From positions 182,324 through 246,323 of the forward strand of contig CAUYUJ010015269.1 of the NCBI GenBank assembly GCA_963575745.1: 64,000 bases of DNA, read 5' to 3'. The notes beneath the pieces were generated by a model. It was not told the origin of the DNA and made no database searches. It saw only the letters and a list, made by a program, of their open reading frames with translations. Positions 1 to 11,369 of the stretch are shown piece by piece. Within the stretch, counting starts at the first letter, position 1. Each line of letters begins with the position of its first letter. A program made the translations under genes and the position numbers. Origin of the DNA: Prorocentrum cordatum. Lineage: Eukaryota; Sar; Dinophyceae; Prorocentrales; Prorocentraceae.

Positions 1-249
1 CAGACCTCTCCCATCCTGCCTTGGGAGTCACGCTGGCAGTGCCTGGCGTTGACGAGCACCCTCCGCCCAGCGTCGGTGGAGACGACTGCCTGTTTGTGGC
101 GGGCAGTGCCACTTGCTCATCAGGGACGCTGCTGCCAGATGCACCGGCAGCGCCTGGTGCCGTGTTGGCCTGCACTGGCAGCGCCCACGTGATGACCATG
201 CCTTTGTCAGGCTGGCGCGGGTCCCTGGGACGCCATGTGACAATGATGA
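1..249. other. Left edge, no gene recognised
   Basis: GC-rich sequence before the first minisatellite. Frames are open on both strands, but none has a recognisable motif or a clear codon bias, so I see no supportable gene. Confidence 0.4.
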
Positions 250-389
250 TTTCACGATCGATCTCACTATCGATCTCACTATCGATATATCGATCCAACA
301 TTCGGTCTCACATTCGGTTTCACAATCGATGTCACTATCGATCTAACCATCGATATCACTATCGATCCCACTATCAGACTATGGATCTC

Positions 390-433
<44 letters not shown>

Positions 434-946
434 TATCGATATCACAATCGATCTCACATTCGGTATCACTATCGATCTCAATCGATATCACAACCGATGT
501 CACAATCGATCTCACATTCGGTCTCACTAACGATCTCACTATCGTTGCCACTACCGATCTCACTATCGATCTCACGATCGATCTCACTATCGATCTCACG
601 ACAGGACACCGACGGGCACCGACGGGACAATGCGGGCTCGATCTTTCAATCGATCTCATAATCGGTCTCACAATCGATCTCACAATCGATCTAACTATCG
701 ATCTCACAATCGATCTCACAACCGATCTCACTATCGTTGCCACCATCGATCTCACATTCGATCCCACAATCGATCTCACTTTCGGTGCCACTATCAATTC
801 CACGATCGACCTCACTGTCGATCTCACTTTCGATCTCACTATCGATCCAACATTCGGTCTCACATTCGGTATCACTATCGATCTCACTTTCGGTGCCACT
901 ATCAATTTCACGATCGATCTCACGATCGATCTCACTATCGATCTCA
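250..946. repeat. Degenerate 12-bp minisatellite (CTCACTATCGAT)
   Basis: Tandem variants of a 12-bp unit (CTCACTATCGAT; also CTCACATTCGGT and CTCACGATCGAT) run for about 700 bp. The array is interrupted by a dinucleotide tract and by a short insert near 600-640. Because 12 is a multiple of 3, both strands stay open as Ser/His/Arg-rich (plus) or Arg-Ser-Ile-Val (minus) artefact frames. Frequent ATCGAT (ClaI) sites are part of the unit. Confidence 0.9.
393..430. repeat. (AT)n microsatellite inside the 12-bp array
   Basis: An uninterrupted AT dinucleotide run of about 38 bp replaces part of the 12-bp minisatellite. Confidence 0.95.
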
Positions 947-1516
947 CGACAGGACAACGGCGGGCGACCGACGGGACAACGCGGGCTACCGCTTGACACG
1001 CGCCGGCGGGGGAAACATCTATATTTGCGAACCACTAGCGAAAGACTGGGCAACGGCGGGCGACCGACCGGACAATGCGGGATACCATTTGACACGCGCC
1101 GGCGGGGGAAACATTTATATTGGCGAACCACAAGCGACAGACAGGACAACGGCGTGCAACCGACGGGACAATGCGGGCCACCGCTTGACACGCACCCTCG
1201 GGGGAAACATGCGTTGGCGAACCACTAGCGACAGACAGGACAATGGCGGGCAACCAACGGGACAACGCGGGCCACCGCATGACACGCCCCGGCGGGGGAA
1301 ACATTTATGTTGGCGAACCACTAGCGACAGACAGGACAACGGCGGGCAACCGACGGGACAATGCGGGCCACCGCTTGACACGCGCCAGCGGGGGGAACAT
1401 TTATGTTGGCGAACCACTGGCGACAGACAGGACAACGGCGGGCAACCGACGGGACAACGCGGGCCACCACTTGACGCGCGCCGGCGGGGGAAACATTTGT
1501 TGGCGAACCACCAGCG
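945..1516. repeat. 96-bp tandem repeat, six copies
   Basis: Six units start near 945, 1041, 1137, 1231, 1327 and 1423 (lengths 94-96 bp). Each contains ACAGACAGGACAACGGCGGG, a TTGACACGCGCC block, GGGGGAAACAT and GGCGAACCACTAGCG. Point differences are scattered. 96 = 3 x 32, so a 32-residue repeat can be read in the plus frame, but the minus frames are equally open. I see no independent sign that it is translated. The array abuts the 12-bp minisatellite directly. Confidence 0.9.
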
Positions 1517-1696
1517 ACAGCGGAACGAATTCCTCTCGCCCGCGCGCGCAGCTTCGCCTCGCCCGCGCGCACTACACGAACACGAAACCGAAACCGATTT
1601 CCCGGTGGGGGGCTCTCCGTTCCACTTCGATCTCACCCCCCAACCAACGACCCAACATTCGCTCAGGAGACGCTGCCCAGGAGGACCTTGAGCCAT

Positions 1697-1812
1697 CAAC
1701 ACCTCCTCCTCCTCCTCCTCCTCCTCCTCCCCTTTTCCCCCCTCCTCCCCCCCCCCCCCTCCCCCCCCCCCCCCCCTCCTCCCCCCCCCTCCTTCCCCCC
1801 CCCCCGGCCCCC
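1697..1812. repeat. C-rich polypyrimidine / (CTC)n tract
   Basis: Starts as (CTC)n and becomes long C runs with scattered T. Flanking DNA from 1517 to 2219 is GC-rich, with no recognisable protein despite long open frames. Confidence 0.9.
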
Positions 1813-2219
1813 CTCAACGCTGGAGCGCGATTCCCGCCCGCCCCCCCCCTCCTCCCCCCAAGTCGCCTGGATGCACAACCCCCCACCCCCGCCGATCGCT
1901 CCGATCGCATACCCGAGCCGACGCGGGAGAGCCCAAAGGGCCTCGGGATGAGGGGGGGTGGTAATGAAATGACACAAGGCGCCCCCTCCCCGCAGACTTC
2001 CGCCTCGAGCGCATGCGAAATCGATACGAAATACAAGGCGGGGGGTCGAGAAGATAAGAGAAGGTCGACGGAGGAAAGGCCGCGAGCAAAGGGGGCGACA
2101 GGCGGAGGAACGACGATGAGGAAACGGACCAAGATGAGGACAATCATAACCAGGAGGGGGAAGATAAGGGAGCGTGCGATTTGAAGAGAGAGGCGACGAC
2201 GAGGAGGGGACGGAACGAT

Positions 2220-2221
2220 GA

Positions 2222-2265
<44 letters not shown>

Positions 2266-2266
2266 C
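2220..2266. repeat. (GAT)n trinucleotide microsatellite
   Basis: About 14-15 GAT/ATG repeats in low-complexity purine-rich DNA. Nothing coding is recognised between here and 2364. Confidence 0.95.
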
Positions 2267-2364
2267 GATTCCAATTGTGGCGATGTTAACGATGATGTTT
2301 TCTCTTTTTCACTCGCCTCGCCCCCCTCGAGGCGCACCCGTGAGGAGTTATTCTCACAAACTGC

Positions 2365-4728
2365 CTAGAAGAGGCGCGGGCATTCCTCCGCGGCAAGCCC
2401 CGTCGCTGCGAGGCACTGGTCCCGCAGCCGCTTGAGCACCACGCGGAGCGCCTCCTTGCAAGTCGTCGCGCCATCCCCGAACGACTTCGACACCCTGGGG
2501 AAAGGCTTCAAGTGGCCCTTCCAGCCCCCGGTGGTAACGACCCTCCAAATAGAAGCACCTGGAGGGAGCCACCGCTTCGCCGAGGGCTGGTCGATGTCGA
2601 AGTCATCAGGGTACATCCTGTTGAAGTCGCGCTTCTCTGCCTTCGCTGCCTTCTTGGGTGGCTTTTTGCCTGCCACCGCGATCTGGTGCACCGCCTTCGC
2701 CTTCTCGACGTAGCAGTGCTTGAACTCCTTCGCGGCCGCGCCCTTGGAGAGGTTGTCCTTCTGCTGCTGGAGGGCGAGCTTCTAGTCTGCCTCCTCCAAG
2801 ACCTCCAGCGCCTCGTCGAGGCAGAGCACCTCCTCGCCGAACAAGTTGGCGTAGTCTATTATCCCCATCCGCTGGCACTAGATCTGCAACACCGCCGCGT
2901 CTGGGAGCTTCGCGATGTGTTTCACCAAGCTGAAGAGCTGCGCGAAGAGCGGCGACCCTCTCTCGATCGGAGCCCCCACGAACTCCGCGATCTGGTCCAA
3001 CGTCGACCTACCCAACGACCAGAACGCTGCACAAGCTGCCACCTTGGGCAACTTGCCCCAGGAACCCTTCCTGATGGGGAGCACGGCGATGGAGTTCTTG
3101 AAGTAGCCCCTGGCCTTCGGGAACCTGTGGAGCACGTCCAGCGGAGGGAGCCACTCGATACTGCAGGCAGTCACGGTTGTCATGTCGAAAGTCGCGTTTA
3201 AGGCCGGGCTCTTGCAGTCCTCGGCGAGGCCAAACCACTCCGCATCGCATCCTGGAATTCTTCTGGCCTTCAACGGCCACGCGGCGCAAGAGGGCGACTC
3301 GAACGAAGCCAAGGCCAAGTAGTACGTCATGTCGGGGTCGTCGCGCTTCTTGGTGCCCACCACGAGATCGCTCGCCGCGTCCAGCAAGACGCCCTGCCAA
3401 GCCTTCTGGAGCATGCCGACTGGGATCAACCCCGCAGCGTCCTTCGCGTCTTCGATCATCTGGAGGTCGGCGATCTTGACGCAGTTGTCGTTGCTGCAAG
3501 GGGAATGCCACGCTGTTGTAGAGGACGTGATGACGATATCATCGAATGGAAGGCTCCTATCCGTGACCTTCGGCTCGAACGTGTCCCTCGGGGACCTCAT
3601 GGTCCTCTGCCCGACGGGGATGTCCGCCTGCACTGGTAAGAACCTGTGCTTATCGGAAACGATGTTGCTCTCGAGCGCGGCGGCGAAGCAGGCCTCTGGC
3701 TTCCTGAAGGTGGTGCTGTGTTTCGCCCTCTTCCTGTTATTCTGCACCCCGTTTATCGCCTCGATAAGCTGGGTCTGAAGTGGGCCTCCGAACATGCCCT
3801 CGATATTATTATACACGTCGCTTGTCACGCGATGGCCTGTCCCCTCGAACGCTCGAACGAGCTGCTTGACGGGCGTCGCGCTGAACTGGCGGCGGCCCTT
3901 GACCTTCTTCTCGCAGGCGCCCGCGTGGCCCATCGCCGAAAGCTCCTTGAAGTTGCCCTCGTCCCTCGTGAACCTCGCCATGGTCTTATCCTGCCACGCC
4001 TGGCCCTTGAGGAAGGCGCGCGCCGACTGAGGCCAACCACGCAGATACCAGAGCCCTCTACGCACGCGCAACCCCGCCAGCGAGCTCACAGCCTTGCCGA
4101 CGATGTCCGCGAACTCCGCCTCCACGGCCAGCACCACCTCCAACTCCCCAGCGAGTGGCTTGACTGTGTCGGTGACGAAGCCAGCGTCGGCAACGAGGCC
4201 TGGTGACCTCAACGCCGTGAACATCGCATTCAAGTGTCCCATGAAGCCACCAGTGGTCTGGTCGATGGCCCAGCCCCTGCACTCGGCCGCGGATCGGTTG
4301 ATCTCGTTGGCGCGCCCCTCCCACAGTTTGAGAGGCTGGCAGGCTGCGAGCACGCAGCTGCACAGCCTGCGGTTGCGGTCGTTGGACAGCATCAACACGC
4401 TCAGGCTCACAGCGTTAGCGCAGCTGCCGCGAACGGACCTGTCGATCGTGTCGATGACGGATCGGCGGGTGTGCGCAAGGTCGCCAGCGGACCCAGCTGG
4501 CGCCCACGCCACGCGAATCTCGGCCCCGAACCTCTTGCCCCTCAAGAAGTCGCACTCGATCGCGGTGTAGGTCCTGGAGAAGGCGTCCTGGTACCACTCG
4601 GGCAGTCGACCCATCGACTTTTTCACCACCGAGAGGAAACGCCCGAACGAGCACCTAGAGCCCATGGGCTTGAAGGGGAACTGGGCCTTCAAATAGTCCC
4701 AGAGCTGCGGCGGACAGAACCCCCCCAA
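2365..4728 (-). pseudogene. Multicopy dinoflagellate hypothetical protein, C-terminal two thirds, two in-frame TAG codons
   Basis: One minus-strand frame runs from 4728 to a TAG at 2365-2367. It is about 788 codons long and broken only by TAG codons at 2878-2880 and 2782-2784. The text on both sides of each TAG looks equally protein-like. Landmarks are a Trp/Tyr-rich LPEWYQDAF...ECDFLRGKRF stretch near the start, a NNRKRAKHSTTFRKPEACF block in the middle, and a Lys/Ala-rich segment followed by MYPDDFDIDQPSAKRWLPPG near the end. From memory, unverified, this matches a large dinoflagellate family of unknown function. Its upstream parts appear to be the pieces at 5.0-5.35 kb and 5.8-7.1 kb. The upstream border is a C7A10...G9 homopolymer cluster (4720-4750), which may hide an indel. 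I call it a pseudogene, but stop-codon readthrough cannot be excluded. Confidence 0.6.
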
Positions 4729-4868
4729 AAAAAAAATGATCCATGGGGGGGGGTCTGCCCACGACAGAAACCACCCCTAACGATCCCCAGCGGGGGGGGG
4801 CCCGGAAACCGATTTACATATTTCTACCGTGGGAACCAACAATCACACACACAAAACAGAACCTCTGG

Positions 4869-5570
4869 TCAAGACGAGTCGGAAAGATCGACCCACACAC
4901 GATGTGGCTTTGGTTTGCTGGAACGACTTCGTATCCAACGAGAGGGGGGGTAGGGCGAGGGAAGACACACGACCCTTGCACCTCCGAGTCCACGTCCCGC
5001 TCCCCAGGGCAGTTCACGCCAGCACGGGTGAGCTCCTGCCTGAGGCTGGGAAGGAAGGCCTGGAAGAACCGACGCCATGGGATCCTCAGTCTCGAAGTGA
5101 TGCATCATCGCTGTGCGGAGCTGCCAGTACCTGTCGTCGTTGTGCTCGGGCCTGCCGCGGGGTAGATTCCGAAAGCCGCACATGAGCACCCAGAAGCTCT
5201 TCAGGTGGAGCTTGTTGAGCAGCAAATTGAAGTCCCTGTTCGCACCGGGGAATCCATCAGCCCACTGGATGACATTGGCCCCCCACTTGTATAGTAAGGC
5301 GTGGAACGCGGAGTTGCCGTCTGCGCCCACGTCCATGCATATCGTAAGAGATGGCCACGTTTTCCAAGAGTGCCACACCCGCGAAGGGAAAGGGGGGCAC
5401 ACCACGAAGTCAAAGCGAGGTGACTGTAGGAACCCCGACCGTCTACTGGAACCAAGTTGGGTGGCTCTAGTCCCAAGTGGGGTGGCTCTAGCTCCCCCCG
5501 TGGCCAAGGTACCCTGTGGCGCTACCCGAGCTGTGAGTTTAAGACGTGATCCGGTCGTCCTTCCTGCCAT
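4869..5570 (-). pseudogene. Fragment of the same multicopy gene, ADGNSAFHALLYKW segment
   Basis: The plausible coding core lies at about 5345-5040 on the minus strand. It contains CMDVGADGNSAFHALLYKW, then WADGFPGANRDFN, FRNLPRGRPEHNDDRYWQL and MMHHFE. This resembles, from memory, the segment that precedes the 4.7-2.4 kb part in the same dinoflagellate family. The outer parts of the open frame are low-complexity and probably not coding. The piece lies between two other fragments on the same strand, which suggests one disrupted gene running 7.1 to 2.4 kb. No function is assigned. Confidence 0.5.
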
Positions 5571-5806
5571 CGTTCTTCACGAACCGCTCGAGGCCCTCGA
5601 TGCCGACGAAGCCCCCCAGCTGGTCGTCGACGTTATCCAGCCACCTCCGCGCGGCAACGCGGTGCAGAACCTTAGGCCGCCAGCTCTGTTCCGACTCAGC
5701 GGTGGAGCACCTCTGGAGGAAAGCAGCGTGCCTCTGTGACGACGGTGGCACCCATGGCGTAGTCGACGGCGCGCCCATGTTCACGTCCTTCTAGGCGTTG
5801 GTGTGC

Positions 5807-7140
5807 TCAGTCTCCAAGCCTCGTTTTCAAACTGGAAGATCCGATCAAGATCGGCCAACGCACCGCGACGATAGCAATCTCTCGGGGAGGGTTCACGTCA
5901 GTGGCCAAATTTTCGCCCCCACGGACCTGAAAATTTGGCACCGTACCTGATGCGCCAAACACCGTGCCCTTAAGCAAAACCTCAATGTACCCCCGCCCCT
6001 TTGGCCGCAGCCATCGCCCCTCCCCGTCGAGACCACCATCGCGCGCATGTGCGTTGACGCCAATCGAGCCTGAGGCGCAGCAACGATCAACGCATCGGAC
6101 TGCGCGCCGATGACGGTGTTGTGAAGCTTGAGGCCGCATCCGTCATGAGCATCAGTGGCAATGACATAATGCTGCTGGCCTTCCGAAGCCATGCGAGATG
6201 TCACTGCGTACCTCACCAACAAGTGTTCCAACTCATACCTAGTCGACCCGTCCCGCATTGGCTGCCACGTCAAGTCCCAGTGTCCGTTATCGGGGGGGCG
6301 TCGCTCTTAAGCCCTGCTCCACTTTGCACGCGAGCTGCAAGGTCAGCTGGGACAAGAGGATCGTGGCAGCGCTCTTGTCCTTCTTGGCGCCGTGCAAGTG
6401 CTGGAAGACAGAAGCGAACGCTGCCGATGCGCCCTGGGCGATCGCCATCTTGACGGCCTCGAAATAGCGAGCTGGCAAAGAACCACGGCAGCCGATATCC
6501 GAAATCCGCCGCTGCAGCGGCCCGAAGTCGATCAGCATGTCCCGGCAAATGAAATCCACCGACGCCACGTGGCACGGCGCAGGCCTCGGCCATCTCGGAA
6601 CCCAAATCCCCCTCGAAGTCAATGGTCAAGACGACGCCCTTCTCGGTTGCAACGCCAGCGGCGTGCCTCAGCGCCTTGAACACGGAGTGCGCCGCGTTCC
6701 TGTGCTCGACGCCCCTGAAGCCACCAGTCCTGGCGCCAGCATTGGACCGCAGCCCTGCTAAGAAGATCAAGAGAGCAGTGGAGCACGCCTTGCGGGGCAA
6801 ACACACGTTCACCCAGGACGCGTCGTCGGGGCCCGCCTTGGTCTGGGGGCCGCCCACCACGCGGGGGGGCCTTGAACACCTGCCCAGCGAAGCGCTTCCA
6901 TGCCGAAGACTGACGGTACATCCAGTGGGCTGGCTGGCCATGGAACTGGCCCAAGCCCCCCAGAAGCCCCGCGCCCCGCGCGAGCGGGGGACGACGAACC
7001 AGCACACGAGAAAGCGCAGCCTCGTCGGGCCGCCATCGAAGCTGAAGGTGGACTGCTTGAACCTGGCCTTCGAGATGTCCAAAGACACGAACTGGCCCTT
7101 CATCTTCACGTAGGTCCCGCCTGAGCCCGAAACGAAAGCG
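5807..7140 (-). pseudogene. Frameshifted upstream part of the multicopy hypothetical gene
   Basis: Coding-like text jumps between the three minus frames. It runs from VFTRSAFVSG...VSLDISKARFKQSTFSF just below the gap, to QFHGQPAHWMYRQSSAWKRF (about 6950), WVNVCLPRK...TGGFRGVEHRNA and VVLTIDFEGDLGSEMAEAC (about 6800-6610). It continues with SVDFICRDMLIDFG...HLHGAKKDKSAATILLSQL (about 6600-6320), then GSTRYELEHLLVRYA and HYVIATDAHDGCGLKLHN (about 6250-6110). At least three frame changes are needed, so it is broken or riddled with indels. The frame also runs into the poly-Glu-encoding CTC microsatellite beyond the gap. Function unknown. Confidence 0.5.
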
Positions 7141-7171
7141 GACCGCGTGAACACCTCATCCATCAGCACCA

Positions 7172-7271
7172 NNNNNNNNNNNNNNNNNNNNNNNNNNNNN
7201 NNNNNNNNNNNNNNNNNNNNNNNNNNNNNNNNNNNNNNNNNNNNNNNNNNNNNNNNNNNNNNNNNNNNNNN
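7172..7271. other. 100-base assembly gap
   Basis: Exactly 100 N, adjoining a (CTC)n array. The true length is unknown. Confidence 0.99.
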
Positions 7272-7500
7272 CTCCTCCTCCTCCTCCTCCTCCTCCTCCT
7301 GGTACTCCCTCCTCCTCCTCCTCCTCTCCTCTTCCTGGTCGTCCTCCTCCTCCTGGTCGTCCTCCTCCTCCTGCTCGTCCTCCTCCTCCTCCTGCTCGTC
7401 CTTCTTCTCCTGCTCCTCCTGCTCCTCGTCCTGCTCCTGCTCGTCCTCGTCCTCCTGGTCTTGCTCGTCCTCCTCCTCGTCGTGCTCTTGCCCCTGCTGA
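7272..7500. repeat. (CTC/CGTCCT)n low-complexity array
   Basis: Starts as pure CTC and grades into CTCGTCCTGGT variants. On the minus strand it would encode Glu/Asp/Gln-rich polypeptide. It probably extends into the adjacent gap. Confidence 0.9.
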
Positions 7501-8003
7501 AAATGTGGCCCAGGAATGGGAGTTCTGGGAAGTCGAAGAGCACGAAGTTGCCTACAGTTGGCTACGGGCATTCAAAATGTGGCCCGGGAATGGAGTTCTG
7601 GGAACTCGAAGAGCACGAAGTGGCCTACAGTTGGCTCCGGGCATTCAAAATGTGGCCCGGGAATGGAGTTCTGGGAACTCGAAGAGCACGAAGTGGCCTA
7701 CAGTTGGCTCCGGGCATCCAAAATGTGGCCCGGGAATGGAATTCTGGGAACTCGAAGAGCACGAAGTGTGTGACTGTTGCATCCGGTTATTCTAAATGTG
7801 GCCCGGGAATGGCGTTCTGGGATGTCGATGAGCACGAAGTGTGTGACTGTTGCATCCGGTTATTCAGAATGTGGCCCGGGAATGGCGTTCTGGGATCTCG
7901 AAGAGCACTTTGTGTGTGACTGTTGCATCCGGGTATTCAGAATGTGGCCTGGGAATGGAGTTCTGGGAAGGCGAAGAGCACGAAGTGTGTGACCGTTGGT
8001 GAA
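7500..8003. repeat. 73-bp tandem repeat, about seven copies
   Basis: Units begin near 7500, 7574, 7646, 7720, 7793, 7866 and 7939, with the anchor AATGTGGCCCGGGAATGG followed by GTTCTGGGA and GAAGAGCACGAAGT. The first copies carry GGCCTACAGTTGGCTCCGGG; later copies carry TGTGTGACTGTTGCATCCGG. The array therefore has two sub-variants. 73 is not a multiple of 3, so each plus frame cycles through all three readings, which argues against translation. Confidence 0.92.
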
Positions 8004-8282
8004 AAACGAGCCCGGCACCCTGCCGCCCGGCAACTCCCCAACACCTGCCCGGACCCCCCTGTGGAGTGATCTGTGAGCTCTTTTGAGTCAACTAGAAACC
8101 TATCAGTCTTCGCTGTTAGGTAATATGAAAGTTAAGTGCATGCGCGCCAGAACACGGCCACTGAATTGAGCAGCGGCGGGCGGCGGTAGGCAATACATCA
8201 GCGCGATACTATGCAAGAAGGGAGGCAGGAGGGAGAGGAGGGAGGGAAAAGGAGGACAATGGCAAGGGAAAGAACACACTAA
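8004..8282. other. Intergenic, nothing recognised
   Basis: Mixed-composition DNA with a purine-rich stretch near 8215-8270. No coding motif, RNA gene or repeat array was recognised. Confidence 0.4.
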
Positions 8283-8549
8283 CTACACAACTTTGCAATA
8301 CCGTGCAACTGCAGCTTCCCAAGATCCAGGAGGGCCTCGCAGTAGGCCCCGCAGGCTATCTGGACAATCTCCTGCCAGGCTCAGAGCACACGCGTGCATG
8401 TAACGCGTCCACTGCAGGCGGGGGCGTCCTTGCTTCCGTGAAACGTCCCATCTTCTCGGCAGAAACCTGCATGCTTGCCCTTCTTCAAAATCCATTTGCC
8501 TGGGAAGTGCGCCGGGCCGATCACGAGCCATTTTCCCATAATAAACCAA
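8283..8549 (-). pseudogene. Possible LINE 3' tail remnant (GRPRLQW motif)
   Basis: An 88-residue minus-strand frame contains WDVSRKQGRPRLQWTRY. A GRPxxxW motif is common at the extreme C terminus of non-LTR reverse transcriptases. It lies just downstream of the LINE ending at 8615 on the same strand, so it may be part of that element's tail or an older insertion. The evidence is one short motif; otherwise unrecognised. Confidence 0.3.
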
Positions 8550-8614
8550 CGAAGAAGAAGAAGATGGTGTATGTGGGGCACCCTAACTCTGGAGTGGCTC
8601 CACCTGATAGAACG

Positions 8615-9766
8615 TTAACCTCGAGCAACACGGACCTCTTGAGAAGGTACGTGGTCCACTCGAGGATGCAATATGGCATCCATGTCGGTGCCCAAGACAA
8701 CCAGCGCCATCTCCACGGCGGCCGTCAGCTTGGTCGCTCTTGAAGTAGGCGTCGGCGCATCTGAGAAACAAACCCAGCCCGATTTGCTCTACACGCGTGG
8801 CGCCGTAGTCCACCAATCCAGTGGAAGTCCGCAACGTCGTGCAATGCCCACTCTCGAGTAGCGGTACGCTGGGCATTCTTTCCAGTAGTGTCTGAAACTC
8901 GGGAACGTGGAGCCGCAGAGTTTGCAGCCCTTGCCCGAGCACCTCCGCGTCTCCGAGGACACAGCTCCAGCACGATAGATTCGCACCAGTCGCCTCTCAT
9001 CCTCAGGCAGACGCTTGTAGAATTGCTTGTATATCATATTTGACTCTGCATCCACATCCACGTCCAGGATCTCAGCAGCGTCAAACCTCGTGTCGTTGAC
9101 CATAGCCACGCAGCGTATCCTTGCCACACAGCAAAGAGCGTGCTCGACCTTCTTCTCATAGCGGCGATCTCCGCCAGGGCGGTGCGTCCAGAAACGGTTC
9201 TGTCCACCCACCACCTCCTGCAGTACACTCACCACTCTGTGATCGTCCGCTGGGCCCACCTGCAGGCAGCAATCCCAACGATCGGCGTAGGATATGAAAG
9301 CGAGGCCCAGCACCTGGGCACGTCGTAACATAGCCTGCTCAAGAACAGGATAAACCAAGTGCTGCTGCAACAATGTTGAAGACAGCCGCGCCGTTCCACT
9401 CGTGGCCCTTACTTCTTCATTGCTCACCCGCGACAAAAAAAAGCCGGGGGGGGTTGTAGTTCTCACGTTGGCACCGCGCTTGGAAACCACTGAGCCTGCC
9501 CCTATCAGCGGCGAGCAACATGCAAGATTCTAGCTCGTAAAATAGCTTCGAAAAAAATGCATGTGTCCAATTTCGCCGCTTTTCGACGGCGGCACTGATT
9601 TGCACGGTTCCACGGAACGCTGAGCTTTTGAAATGCGCTCTTCGCCTCGCCAAGGCACCGTGTAAGCTGTTTGTTGGCCCCCATCGGCACTAAGAAAGCC
9701 ACCCATATAGATTGCGCGGTCTCGGCGTTGAATAGGTTTGCCTCCGGGCACCAAATATAGTCGCAT
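8615..9766 (-). pseudogene. LINE reverse transcriptase thumb and CCHC-like C terminus
   Basis: Frame-shifted pieces AMRLYLVPGGKPIQ (9766) and GEAKSAFQKLSVPWNRANQ (9680-9620) lead into a long frame from 9490. That frame carries FLSRVSNEEVRATSGTARL, a RRYEKKVEHAL block, and CSGKGCKLCGS followed by FRHYWKECPAY, a Cys/His cluster typical of LINE C termini. The frame meets TAG at 8789-8791 but stays protein-like for 57 more codons (SKSGWVCFSDAPTPTSRATK...) to TAA at 8615-8617. The TAG is therefore probably a mutated CAG-type codon inside the original protein. Confidence 0.75.
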
Positions 9767-9809
9767 CGCGTCGGATTTTCAAGAGCGCAGTGTTGCCGAC
9801 ATTCAGCTA

Positions 9810-10494
9810 CAGACCGAATGATGTCACAACGCGCGCAAAAACTGCAAGCGGGTTCGAGGAACGCCTGGATTCTCTGCCATTAACAACGTGTCGTCGGCAT
9901 AGAGCACGCCCCCCGTTATGGCGCACGGCCCGTTGACTCTCGCGGGGCCGCGTAGCTCGACCCCCACGGCATGCAGAAGAATAGGCATTACGATGACAGA
10001 TAAGTACGTTGACAAAGGGCACCCCTGTGCGACCCCTGCATTCTGACATCGCTTGGGCGACTTCCTGTCCCGACTTTTCACGATGAACTTGCGTGCCGCG
10101 TAACTTCCCTTGATCATGCTGATCACATCTGGACGCACACCAAATTGTCGCAAAGCGTGAAGTAGTCCATCTGGCTCGACGAGGTCGAACCCTTTGCCCC
10201 AATCTGAGAGCAATAAGAAGTTGCCCACATTTACCCCCCCCCCCAAAAAAAAAAAAAAGCTGCTTCAATCAGGCGCCGCGCCAAAAACAATGCGTCAGCG
10301 GTGCCCTGGGCCGGTCTGAAACCGCACTGCGACTCTCGCAAGCGCTGCCCCACGCCACCTGCATTGAACCTCTGCAAGGTTATGCGCACGTGTACTTTGC
10401 AACCTACGGTTAGTAGTGAACTTGGCCTGTAGTTGCTCGGTTGTGATGTGTCCCCCTTTTTAGAGATGGACGCCTCTCGCCGGTCTTCTGACAT
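9810..10494 (-). pseudogene. LINE reverse transcriptase palm/fingers (RVT_1)
   Basis: 10494-10260 encodes KKGDTSQPSNYRPSSLL and SQCGFRPAQGTADALFLARR, the usual fingers motifs. The frame is then broken by a C11A14 homopolymer tract (10234-10258). It resumes at 10230-9824 with LLLSDWGKGFDLVEPDGLL (first catalytic Asp region), AGVAQGCPLSTYLSVIVMP, and VLYADDTLLM carrying the YADD active-site motif. The palm motifs are in order, so identification is strong, while the tract and later frameshifts make this copy non-functional as assembled. Confidence 0.85.
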
Positions 10495-11369
10495 TGCCTT
10501 TTGTTGCCAGCATCCGTCGCACAGTTTCCGCAGAATTTCCAGCGCCGCGTCGCTGGGCCACAGAACCTGCCATAAATCTGGCGGCGCCTCAGCCCCCTGC
10601 TGCCATTTGCGCTTCTAGCGCCTCGACTGCCCGCCGCGCCACTTCGATCGCAATACTTCCAACGTTTACGTGGAGAGGGCCCGGGTTGAGTTCCGCTTCA
10701 GGTGGGGCCTCGGGGCCGTCATATACCTCCCACTGGATATATTCCAAATCGTCTGCCATCGCATCTGTTCTCGGTTCGGAATCCACCAAAACGCAACGCT
10801 TGTCTCGCAGACGTCCTAGTCGCAACGGCGGCTGCGGCCTCAGAGAGCGCATCGCGTTCCAACCTCCTTCTTGGACTGCGTTCTCCAGCCAGTTCCTCTT
10901 ATCCGCGCGCGCGGAAACTTGCACTTATCTGTTCACCGCCTTCACATCCGCTTGAACACCCATGTCTCTAAGTTTGTTCCTCTGGTCTACCAAGCGAAGT
11001 GTCCGCGAAGATGCCCATGGCCTGCGCGGCGTGGCCGGTGGGGGCGGCACGCTTTCAGCAGCCGGTTCGAGCATGCAAGACTCGACATTCGCAGCCTTAT
11101 CTGGTAGGCAAATGCTCGGTACTTTCTTCCCCAACTTGCTTGCGAACCCGTCGGTACACTTCTTCGCTATGTCCTCATTGCGTAAAGCCTTCCGGTTCGT
11201 ATCGCGGCGGCCATGGTCTCCGAGGTGTTCTGGGGATATTGATGCTCAGATCAATAATGCATAAAAAGTGGTGCGGTCGCGAAGCTCTGCGACGGTCGCT
11301 TCACATGTATTGAATATTATGCGGCCACTTGAAATCGACGACGACGTCAGGCTGCTCAAATTTGGATGG

